From assembly GCA_040758475.1 (NCBI GenBank), contig JBFLVN010000132.1, positions 1-10,065 of the forward strand: a stretch of DNA of 10,065 nt. The letters run 5' to 3'. Of the stretch, positions 1 to 5,629 are shown one piece after another (within the stretch, counting starts at the first letter, position 1; every line of letters starts with the position of its first letter). The position numbers and the translations under genes are program-made. Source of the DNA: JBFLVN01 sp040758475. Lineage in GTDB: Bacteria > JAGRBM01. The notes below the pieces were generated by a model, which worked only from the letters and a program-made list of their open reading frames with translations, searched no databases and was not told where the DNA came from.

Positions 1-255
1 GTTCTCCCGCCAGCGAACGCCGCGCGGATCGCCGCCCTCTGCGGCCGCGCGGTCCCGCTGCCCCGCCTCTTGGACGTCCCCCCCCGCGCGATCCTCAAGG
101 CCGCGCTGTCGGATAAAAAAAACAGGGGCGGGAAAATCCGTTACGCCCTTCCCTCCAGGATCGGCGCCATGGCCCGGTCAAAAAACGGGGGGTGGACGCT
201 CGAAGCCCCGGCAGCGCTGGTGAACCGGTGTTTCGCGTGGGCCTCCAGCGGCTAG
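1..255 (+). CDS. aroB: 3-dehydroquinate synthase, C-terminal end (partial)
   Basis: The open frame enters from the left edge and stops at TAG 253-255, giving the last 84 residues. The tail carries the pattern typical of the AroB C-terminus: a Pro-Arg-Leu region, then D-K-K-N-R-G-G-K-I-R-Y and L-P-S-R-I-G. In family members the D-K-K and G-x-I-R stretch helps form the active site for phosphate elimination from DAHP. AroB converts DAHP to 3-dehydroquinate with NAD and a divalent metal, the second step of the shikimate pathway, in the cytosol. The metal ligands and the NAD-binding half lie outside the window. A TTG at 70 could be misread as a start, but the frame is open and similar to the family from base 1. 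No strong terminator follows. The family call rests on the tail alone but the match is specific. Confidence 0.85.
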   Translation, partial: VLPPANAARIAALCGRAVPLPRLLDVPPRAILKAALSDKKNRGGKIRYALPSRIGAMARSKNGGWTLEAPAALVNRCFAWASSG

Positions 256-280
256 TCCGAGCGCTCGGGCAGCAAAAGAA

Positions 281-310
281 TTGCAAAATCGCTGGTTTAT
301 CGACTATTAA
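281..310 (+). promoter_or_regulatory. candidate sigma70-type promoter for the Hsp70-like gene
   Basis: An AT-rich island stands out in the 117-bp aroB-to-Hsp70 gap. TTGCAA (281-286) could be a -35 box and TATTAA (305-310) a -10 box, with an 18-bp spacer, leaving roughly 55 nt of leader before the ATG at 373. Both boxes are imperfect. I see no CIRCE inverted repeat, so heat-shock control by HrcA is not supported. The hexamers are visible; promoter activity is inferred. Confidence 0.35.
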
Positions 311-372
311 TAACGCCGTCCTTCTGACCACCAACTATTCGCCTGCGCGAAGCGCTGGGGCGGGGAACCCCC

Positions 373-1890
373 ATGGGCCGCATCATCGGAGTTGACTTGG
401 GTACGACATACACCTGCGCAGCCGTCATCATGGACGGCAAGCCGGTCGTCATCCCTTGCAAGTCGAGCAACACGGTGCCCTCCGTCGTCGCCATCGACGA
501 CAAAGGGCATGAACTCATCGGCCACGATGCCAAGCGGCAGAGCGTCATAAATCCCCTCAACACGATCCACGGATCGAAGCGCCTCATCGGCCGCAAGTTC
601 GACGCCGAATCGACCAAGGCCATCAAGCGGCACTTCAAGTACGACATGGACGAAGACGAGCGCGGAAACTGCCAGATCCACATCGCGGACAAGACCTACT
701 CCCTCTCGCACGTCGCCGCCAGCATCCTTACTCGCATGCGGAATTTCGCGCAGGAATTCCTGGACCAGAAGGTCGAAAAAGCGGTCGTCACCGTGCCCGC
801 TTACTTCAACGACCGCCAGCGTCAGAGTGTCAAAAATGCGGGCAAGCTCATCGATCTGGAGATCGTCCGGATCATCAACGAGCCGACGGCGGCCGCTCTC
901 GCTTACGGTTTCGGCAAGAACCTCACCGAACGCCTCCTTATCTATGACCTGGGAGGAGGGACCTTCGACGTATCGATCCTGGACGTGCGGACCCGCGTTT
1001 TCGAGGTCCGTGCCACGGGAGGGGATACTTTCCTGGGCGGCGTGGATTTCGACGACCGGATCATTTCCCATGTCCTCGACAAGTTCCACGAGCAACACGG
1101 GATCGATCTCTCGAACAACGCCATCGCGGTCCAGCGAATCCGCGACGCGGCCGAACGGGCACGCATCGACCTTTCGGTCTCCGAAGAAACGCCCCTGAGC
1201 ATCCCCTACATCACGGTCGACGCCCAAGGGAACCCGATCAACATCGACATGCGCATGTCGCGCAAGACGCTCGAACAGCTCACCGGCGATCTGGTCGACA
1301 AGACCTTCAAGATTCTCGAACGGGTCATGCAAGACGGAAAGACCACCAAGGACGAGATCAAGGAAATCCTGCTCGTAGGCGGGATGACGCGCATGCCGCT
1401 CGTGCAGCGGAAGGTGACCGAATACTTCGGCCGCCCCCCCGCCAAGTCGGTCAACCCCGACGAGGCCGTGGCCATCGGGGCCGCCGTCATGGCGTACTCG
1501 ATGGAAGAGAATTCCGACCTCAACATCACGTTGCTCGACGTGGTGCCCATCTCCATCGGGATCGCCCTCCCCCAAGGGCAGTTCCTCAAGATCTTCGAGA
1601 AGAACACACCGGTCCCCAACGCCAAGAGCAAGATTTTCACGACGTCGAAGGACAACCAGACACAAATCCAGATCCAGATCCGCCAGGGGGAGAGCCCCAA
1701 CGCGCTCCACAATGAGGTTCTCGGAAACTTCCGTTTCCAGGGAATCCGCCCCGCCGGCAAGGGAATTCCGAAGATCGAAGCGACCTTCCATTTGACGGAC
1801 GAAGGAATTCTCAAGGTTTCCGCGAAAGACCGCGATACGGGCGTCGAACAGGCGACCGAAATCGACCTTCGCGGGACGACCGTCGCCTGA
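373..1890 (+). CDS. Hsp70/DnaK-family chaperone lacking the C-terminal lid
   Basis: A 505-residue Hsp70. The nucleotide-binding domain (about 1-380) has phosphate-1 I-G-V-D-L-G-T-T-Y-T (5-14), connect-1 N-E-P-T-A-A-A-L-A-Y-G (169-179), phosphate-2 D-L-G-G-G-T-F-D (192-199) and the adenosine motif L-L-V-G-G-M-T-R (333-340). Residues matching E. coli DnaK K70, E171, D194, T199 and D201 are present (K69, E170, D192, T197, D199), so ATPase activity is expected. The interdomain linker is I-T-L-L-D (385-389), close to the DnaK V-L-L-L-D. A beta substrate-binding domain follows (about 391-500), ending G-I-L-K-V-S-A-K-D. The protein stops at 505, where DnaK goes on for about 130 residues with its helical lid and tail. 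It is therefore probably not the housekeeping DnaK but a cytosolic paralogue with fast peptide exchange (inference). No grpE or dnaJ is adjacent. The ATG at 373 follows a G-rich stretch (357-365) and places phosphate-1 at the usual N-terminal position. Confidence 0.9.
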   Translation: MGRIIGVDLGTTYTCAAVIMDGKPVVIPCKSSNTVPSVVAIDDKGHELIGHDAKRQSVINPLNTIHGSKRLIGRKFDAESTKAIKRHFKYDMDEDERGNCQIHIADKTYSLSHVAASILTRMRNFAQEFLDQKVEKAVVTVPAYFNDRQRQSVKNAGKLIDLEIVRIINEPTAAALAYGFGKNLTERLLIYDLGGGTFDVSILDVRTRVFEVRATGGDTFLGGVDFDDRIISHVLDKFHEQHGIDLSNNAIAVQRIRDAAERARIDLSVSEETPLSIPYITVDAQGNPINIDMRMSRKTLEQLTGDLVDKTFKILERVMQDGKTTKDEIKEILLVGGMTRMPLVQRKVTEYFGRPPAKSVNPDEAVAIGAAVMAYSMEENSDLNITLLDVVPISIGIALPQGQFLKIFEKNTPVPNAKSKIFTTSKDNQTQIQIQIRQGESPNALHNEVLGNFRFQGIRPAGKGIPKIEATFHLTDEGILKVSAKDRDTGVEQATEIDLRGTTVA

Positions 1891-1896
1891 GCAGCG

Positions 1897-2589
1897 TTAC
1901 AAACCGACGATTTCCAGGAAGCGGCGCCGGTCGGAGAGGTTCTCCAAGAGGAAATCCGGCCGGTGGGGATGCAGATCCTTGCTCTCGTGCGGCCCCGTCG
2001 CCACCGCGACGACGCGGACGCCCGAAGCCCTGGCCGCCGTGATGTCATGGGGCGTGTCGCCCACGATAAAGATTCTTTCCGAGGGAATCTCGTATCCCGC
2101 GCTCTCGCGCGCCCGCCGGACGGCGATGCGCGTGAGTTCCGAGCGGTCTTCCGCGTCCGTGGCGAACCCGCCGAAGGGAAAATACTTCCACAGTCCCCCG
2201 TGGGAGAGCTTCACTTTTCCGCCGCTTTCCACGTTGCCGGTAGCGAGGCCGACGATCGCCTTCCCGCTCGCGTGGAGGTCTTCGAGCAGGTCCGGCAGCC
2301 CCGGGAGCACCCGGAAGGTATCGGTGTCCCTCAACTCCTGGGCGAGTATTTCCACGTAACGGGCAAGGACTCTGTAGACTTCTTCGTCCTTGAGTGGATG
2401 CCCGGGTTTTGCGGCGCGGAAGATATCGCGGACGATGAGGGGATCGGTCCGTCCCGCCGACTTCACGCGGCTCATGCCGTCGGGAATGCCGTGGAGTTCG
2501 TCGAGCGCCCTATCCAAGGCGCGGGCCCCCGCCCCGCCCGTCCGGACGAGCGTTCCATCGATATCGAAAAGTACTGCGATCTTGTCCAT
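1897..2589 (-). CDS. HAD-superfamily hydrolase, phosphoglycolate phosphatase-like
   Basis: A 230-residue soluble phosphatase. HAD motif I is F-D-I-D-G-T with nucleophile D9 and acid/base D11. Motif II is L-A-T-G-N with T117. The motif III lysine is K125 or K127. Motif IV is V-G-D-T-P-H-D with D178 and D182. Residues of about 15-95 form a helical cap of the C1 type, as in Gph/PGP-like and PpaX-like enzymes. Such enzymes remove phosphate from small metabolites, classically 2-phosphoglycolate, but the substrate cannot be read from sequence, so no symbol is given. The frame extends 29 codons upstream to an ATG at 2676. I chose the ATG at 2587-2589 because it puts motif I at residue 7, as usual, and the extra residues look like nothing in the family. 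No Shine-Dalgarno is evident before this start, so it is moderately sure. The gene converges on the Hsp70 gene with 6 bp between stops and diverges from the pyr operon. Confidence 0.85.
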   Translation of the reverse strand: MDKIAVLFDIDGTLVRTGGAGARALDRALDELHGIPDGMSRVKSAGRTDPLIVRDIFRAAKPGHPLKDEEVYRVLARYVEILAQELRDTDTFRVLPGLPDLLEDLHASGKAIVGLATGNVESGGKVKLSHGGLWKYFPFGGFATDAEDRSELTRIAVRRARESAGYEIPSERIFIVGDTPHDITAARASGVRVVAVATGPHESKDLHPHRPDFLLENLSDRRRFLEIVGL

Positions 2590-2679
2590 GCGCGTGTCGC
2601 GGCCGGCCCGCGAAGGGCGGCACGCTAGCGAGAGGGGCCCGGCGGGGTCAACCACGTTTGCTTGGCGGTGCCCCAAGAC

Positions 2680-2688
2680 TTATCCACA
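2680..2688 (+). promoter_or_regulatory. single perfect DnaA-box sequence
   Basis: TTATCCACA matches the DnaA-box consensus (TTATNCACA) exactly and lies 16 bp upstream of the pyr -35 box. It is alone: I see no cluster of boxes, no AT-rich unwinding element and no dnaA or dnaN nearby, so this is not an origin. It could be a DnaA regulatory site at the pyr promoter, or chance. The match is seen; function is inferred. Confidence 0.3.
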
Positions 2689-2704
2689 GGACCATTTTAC
2701 TTCG

Positions 2705-2731
2705 TTGACACGAAGGCCTTGCTGGTACAAC
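2705..2731 (+). promoter_or_regulatory. promoter of the pyr operon
   Basis: TTGACA (2705-2710) is a perfect -35 hexamer. TGG-TACAAC (2723-2731) gives an extended -10, with TG one base before a 4-of-6 hexamer and a 15-bp spacer. Reading the -10 as CAACAT (2728-2733) gives a 17-bp spacer but a poorer match. Transcription would start near 2737-2740, immediately before the PyrR hairpin, leaving a leader of about 130 nt. Confidence 0.6.
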
Positions 2732-2740
2732 ATGCGCGCG

Positions 2741-2772
2741 CCTTTTAAACGGATCCTGCGAGGTCCGGAAGG
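2741..2772 (+). promoter_or_regulatory. PyrR RNA-binding hairpin (anti-antiterminator)
   Basis: Bases 2753-2765 (AUCCUGCGAGGUC) match the PyrR-binding consensus as I recall it, ARUCCNGNGAGGYU, at nearly all fixed positions; the first A and last U differ. The fold fits too. The upper stem is CGGA/UCCG (2750-2753 with 2764-2767), U2754 bulged, CC/GG (2755-2756 with 2762-2763), and loop UGCGA. A 5'-heavy internal loop (2745-2749 opposite G2768) and a lower stem CCUU/AAGG (2741-2744 with 2769-2772) follow. In Bacillus, PyrR with UMP binds such a hairpin and so favours termination. The sequence and pairings are seen; binding by this PyrR is inferred. Confidence 0.75.
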
Positions 2773-2826
2773 GTCAGCGCAATGAACACCCAGCGGCGCC
2801 TCGCGCCCGCCAGCGTCCTCCGGCCT
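2761..2826 (+). promoter_or_regulatory. antiterminator pairing in the pyr leader
   Basis: Bases 2761-2773 pair with 2816-2826: A-U, G-C, G-C, U2764 bulged, C-G, C-G, G-C, G-C, A-U, A2770 bulged, G-C, G-C, G-U. That is 11 pairs with two single-base bulges. The 5' arm takes the 3' side of the PyrR hairpin and the 3' arm takes the 5' side of the terminator. It therefore cannot coexist with either. It would be the read-through form when PyrR is not bound. Relative stability has not been calculated. Confidence 0.65.
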
Positions 2827-2874
2827 GCACATCAAGCGGCCGGATTTTTTTTGCCTGTGGGGGCCCTCCCATGA
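2782..2874 (+). CDS. putative 30-residue leader peptide of the pyr operon
   Basis: ATG 2782-2784 opens a 30-codon frame ending in TGA 2872-2874, which overlaps the pyrR start as ATGA. GGAAGGG (2767-2773), 8 nt upstream, is a good Shine-Dalgarno. The frame reads through the whole terminator, its U-tract encoding Phe-Phe-Leu. The peptide starts MNTQRRLAPA and resembles nothing I recognise. The act of translation may matter more than the product: it could place a ribosome over the terminator and deliver ribosomes to pyrR. Frames this short arise by chance in GC-rich DNA, so the support is the ribosome site plus the ATGA junction, which recurs at two later operon junctions. Confidence 0.45.
   Translation: MNTQRRLAPASVLRPAHQAAGFFLPVGALP
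2819..2852 (+). terminator. intrinsic terminator (attenuator) ahead of pyrR
   Basis: UCCGGCC (2819-2825) pairs perfectly with GGCCGGA (2838-2844), a 7-bp GC-rich stem with a 12-nt loop, followed by eight U (2845-2852). It lies 18 nt before the pyrR ATG and downstream of the operon promoter, so it acts as an attenuator and not as the end of another gene. The only gene to its left points the other way. Confidence 0.85.
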
Positions 2875-3407
2875 GTACGGTGATCATGGACGCCTCCGCC
2901 ATCGACCGGGCGCTCACGCGGATGGCCCACGAAATCCTCGAAAAGGGGAACGGGGCGGAAAAGCTCGCCCTCGTGGGAATCCGCACGGGGGGCGCACACC
3001 TGGCCCAGCGCCTCGGCGATAAAATCGCCCAGATCGAGAAAAAGAAAATCCCCTGCGGCTCCCTCGACATCACCCTCTACCGGGACGACCTGGCCCTCAA
3101 AAAAGGCCGGCCTGTCCTGCGCGCTACCCAAATCGATTTTGACGTCAACGGCCTTCGAATCGTGCTCGTGGACGACGTGCTCTACACGGGCCGGACCGTG
3201 CGGGCGGCCCTGGATGCGCTCATGGACCTGGGGCGCCCCAAATGCATTCAACTCGCCGTCCTCGTGGACCGCGGCCACCGGGAGCTTCCCATCCGGGCCG
3301 ACTACGTGGGCCGCAACCAGCCCACCGCCCCCACAGAAGCCGTAAAACTCTCCCTGCAGGAGGAAGGCGGGCCGGACGAAGTCCGGCTCCTGCCCCGCGA
3401 GGAATAG
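2871..3407 (+). CDS. pyrR: PyrR, bifunctional pyr attenuation regulator / uracil phosphoribosyltransferase
   Basis: 178 residues, the usual PyrR length. The type I phosphoribosyltransferase PRPP loop is V-L-V-D-D-V-L-Y-T-G-R-T (98-109), with the PyrR hallmark L-A-V-L-V-D-R-G-H-R-E-L-P-I-R-A-D-Y (128-145) and an N-terminal A-L-T-R-M-A-H-E (14-21). The family binds pyr leader RNA when loaded with UMP or UTP and, in many members, also makes UMP from uracil and PRPP. The matching hairpin sits 100 nt upstream, so this protein very probably regulates its own operon. The ATG at 2871 is preferred over ATG 2886 because it keeps the N-terminal strand and overlaps the leader ORF stop. Its own ribosome site is only a G-run (2859-2863), in keeping with translational coupling. 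pyrB starts on the base after its TAG. Confidence 0.95.
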   Translation: MSTVIMDASAIDRALTRMAHEILEKGNGAEKLALVGIRTGGAHLAQRLGDKIAQIEKKKIPCGSLDITLYRDDLALKKGRPVLRATQIDFDVNGLRIVLVDDVLYTGRTVRAALDALMDLGRPKCIQLAVLVDRGHRELPIRADYVGRNQPTAPTEAVKLSLQEEGGPDEVRLLPREE

Positions 3408-4346
3408 ATGGATTTCGCGCGCAAAGACCTTTTGGGGATCGAGGACCTCTCAGCCGAGGAGATCGTGGCCATCCTGGACACGGCCCAGGCCATGAAGGAA
3501 ATCCTCACCCGCGACAAGAAAAAAGTCCCGACCCTGCAAGGCAAGACGGTCGTCACGCTTTTCTTCGAGTCATCGACGCGGACGCGCCTGTCCTTCGAAC
3601 TCGCCGCCAAACGGCTCTCGGCCGATACACTGAGCGTCGCCGCCCAAACATCCAGCGTCACCAAACGCGAAACGCTTTTGGATACGGTACGGAACCTGGA
3701 AGCCATGCAGGCCGATTACATCGTCCTGCGCCATCCTCTCTCGGGGGCCGCCGCGCACCTCGCCCAACACTCCGAGGCGAGTATCGTGAACGCGGGCGAC
3801 GGCTCCCACGAGCATCCAAGCCAGGCCCTTCTCGACGCCTTCACGATTCGCGAACGCTTTGGAAAACTCTCGGGCCTTAAGGTGCTCATCGTGGGGGATA
3901 TCGCCCATTCACGGGTCGCTCGCAGCAACCTCTTTCTCCTGACGAAACTCGGAGCCAAGGTCATGTTCGCCGGCCCCGGCACGCTTCTTCCCGATGCGTT
4001 CTCCAAGATGGGGGCCGAACTCCACGAACGCCTGGACGATGCGATCCCCCAGGCGGACGTCATCATGATGCTCCGCGTCCAGTTCGAGCGGATGAAGGGA
4101 CCCTACTTTCCAAGCGAGCGGGAATACGCCCTGCGCTTCTGCTTGAGCCCCAAGCGTCTCGCCCAGGCTCCCAAGCACGCCATCGTCATGCACCCGGGAC
4201 CCGTCAACCGGGGCCTCGAAGTCTCGCCGGAAGTAGCTGACGGCTCTTCCTCCGTGATTCTCGATCAGGTGAGCAACGGAATCGCCACCCGGATGGCGAT
4301 CCTCTATCTCCTCAGCAATGGCAAGGCCCAGAAAGGACAAGCATGA
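3408..4346 (+). CDS. pyrB: aspartate carbamoyltransferase catalytic subunit
   Basis: 312 residues, standard for the catalytic chain. It joins carbamoyl phosphate and aspartate to N-carbamoyl-aspartate in the cytosol. The carbamoyl-phosphate site is F-E-S-S-T-R-T-R (53-60). The 80s loop lysine is K86. H-P-S-Q-A-L-L-D (136-143) and H-P-G-P-V-N-R-G (262-269) are intact, and M-L-R-V-Q (221-225) belongs to the aspartate domain. One oddity: the loop reads T-K-R-E-T, with R87 where the family normally has Gly. No pyrI regulatory-chain gene is present, so feedback probably acts through PyrR and CarB. The start is fixed by direct abutment to the pyrR stop and by GAGGAA (3399-3404), a close-set ribosome site. 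Its TGA overlaps the pyrC ATG. Confidence 0.95.
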   Translation: MDFARKDLLGIEDLSAEEIVAILDTAQAMKEILTRDKKKVPTLQGKTVVTLFFESSTRTRLSFELAAKRLSADTLSVAAQTSSVTKRETLLDTVRNLEAMQADYIVLRHPLSGAAAHLAQHSEASIVNAGDGSHEHPSQALLDAFTIRERFGKLSGLKVLIVGDIAHSRVARSNLFLLTKLGAKVMFAGPGTLLPDAFSKMGAELHERLDDAIPQADVIMMLRVQFERMKGPYFPSEREYALRFCLSPKRLAQAPKHAIVMHPGPVNRGLEVSPEVADGSSSVILDQVSNGIATRMAILYLLSNGKAQKGQA

Positions 4347-5629
4347 AGCTCCTGATCCGTGGCGGAAGACTCATCGAGCCCTCCCTGGGGCTGGACGGCC
4401 GCTACGACGTCCTCGTCGAGGATGGAAAAGTGATCGACCTCGTTCAGGGAGGCCTTCCCAAGGCACCCGAGGGGGCCAAGGTCTATGAAGCAGCCGGAAA
4501 GGTCATCGCGCCGGGCTTTATCGACATCCACGTCCACCTGCGCGAGCCGGGCCAGGAATACAAGGAAGACATCGAAACCGGCACGCGGGCGGCGATGGCG
4601 GGGGGCTTTACGAGCGTCTGTTGCATGGCCAATACGGAGCCCTGCAACGACAACGCCCAGGTGACCAAGTACATCCTCGACCGGGCAGCCGCGACGGCCA
4701 AGATCAACGTCTTTCCCATCGGCGCCATTACGAAGGGCCTGGAAGGAAAGGAACTCGCTGAAATGGGCGACATGATGGCGGCGGGGGCGGTCGCCTTCTC
4801 GGACGATGGGAAGTGCCTCCAGAACGCCGAACTCATGCGCCGCGCCCTCGAATACGCGCGCGGCCTTGGCGCCCCGGTCATCAACCACAGCGAGGACTGC
4901 GACCTCGTGGGCCACGGGTGCATGAACGAGGGGATCGTTTCGGCGCGCCTGGGGCTCCACGGAAACCCGGTCACGGCCGAGATCGTCCAGGTGGGCCGGG
5001 ACATCGTGGTGGCCGAAGCGGCCCGCTCGCGCCTCCACGTCCCCCACGCCTCGGCCAAGGGATCGATCGACCTCGTGCGGCAGGCCAAGGAACGGGGAGC
5101 CGCCGTCACTTGCGAAGTGACACCCCACCATCTCCTCCTCACGGAAGAAGCGGTCGCCCTCTACAACACGAACGCCAAGATGGCCCCGCCGCTCCGGACG
5201 GAAGAAGACCGGCAGGCTCTCTGCGAGGCCCTTGCGAGCGGCGTCATCGACTGCATCGCCACCGACCACGCCCCCCACTCCCCCGATGAAAAAGACCGGG
5301 AGTTCGAACTCGCTCCCAACGGCGTCATCGGCATGGAGACGGCTTTGCCCGTGGCGCTTCTCTTGGTCGAGCGCGGGATCATCTCCCTTCCCAAGCTGGT
5401 CGAACGCCTCACGGTTGGCGCCGCCCGCTGCATCGGGCTAAGGAAGGGCACCCTGGCCAAGGGGGCGGACGCGGACATCACCGTCTTCGATCCCGGGGTT
5501 CCCGTCGAAGTAAACGCGAATCGTTTTCAGTCGAAAAGCCGGAACTGCCCGTTCCACGGCTGGAAGCTCAAAGGGCACGTCGAAGCCGTCTTCTGCGGCG
5601 GCAAGCCGGTATGGGGGAACGCAGCATGA
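4343..5629 (+). CDS. pyrC: dihydroorotase, type I
   Basis: 428 residues, an amidohydrolase that cyclises N-carbamoyl-aspartate to dihydroorotate. Aligning with the Bacillus anthracis enzyme at a constant offset of +4 places the metal ligands at H63 and H65 (H-V-H-L-R-E-P-G), D155 (F-S-D-D-G), H182 (N-H-S-E-D), H235 and D308 (T-D-H-A-P-H). All are present, so this should be active and not one of the inactive PyrC-like partners of PyrB. Flanking positions deviate: H-V-P-H-A-S-A-K-G-S (232-241) where H-V-C-H-V-S-T-x-G-S is common, M-A-N-T-E-P for M-P-N-T-x-P, and A-P-N-G for A-P-F-G. The ATG overlaps the pyrB stop as ATGA and follows AAGGA (4333-4337). The stop overlaps carA in the same way. Confidence 0.95.
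   Translation: MKLLIRGGRLIEPSLGLDGRYDVLVEDGKVIDLVQGGLPKAPEGAKVYEAAGKVIAPGFIDIHVHLREPGQEYKEDIETGTRAAMAGGFTSVCCMANTEPCNDNAQVTKYILDRAAATAKINVFPIGAITKGLEGKELAEMGDMMAAGAVAFSDDGKCLQNAELMRRALEYARGLGAPVINHSEDCDLVGHGCMNEGIVSARLGLHGNPVTAEIVQVGRDIVVAEAARSRLHVPHASAKGSIDLVRQAKERGAAVTCEVTPHHLLLTEEAVALYNTNAKMAPPLRTEEDRQALCEALASGVIDCIATDHAPHSPDEKDREFELAPNGVIGMETALPVALLLVERGIISLPKLVERLTVGAARCIGLRKGTLAKGADADITVFDPGVPVEVNANRFQSKSRNCPFHGWKLKGHVEAVFCGGKPVWGNAA

Noticed and set aside
257..268. Palindrome CCGAGCGCTCGG just after the aroB stop, as a terminator
   Set aside because: With a workable loop the stem is only four base pairs and no U-tract follows, so it is not a convincing intrinsic terminator.
307..1791. 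Long open minus-strand frame opposite the Hsp70 gene
   Set aside because: It mirrors codon bias of a clearly real GC-rich gene, and its translation is a low-complexity Asp/Val/Gly/Arg-rich string with no family motifs.
1850..1900. Bidirectional terminator between the convergent Hsp70 and HAD genes
   Set aside because: Only six bases separate the stops. A GGCGAC/GTCGCC pairing near 1850-1887 has a long loop and no U-tract in either direction.
2622..2651. Minus-strand promoter for the HAD gene (TTGACC at 2651-2646, TAGCGT at 2627-2622)
   Set aside because: The -35 is good and the spacer is 18 bp, but the -10 matches only three of six positions, in GC-rich sequence; too weak to list.
2587..2676. 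Longer start at 2676 for the HAD phosphatase, adding 29 residues
   Set aside because: The extra residues show no family resemblance, and the 2589 start puts motif I at the normal N-terminal position.
5611..5628. Upstream in-frame ATG at 5611 as the carA start
   Set aside because: It removes the better-spaced ribosome site for 5626 and the ATGA junction, and adds five residues not typical of CarA.
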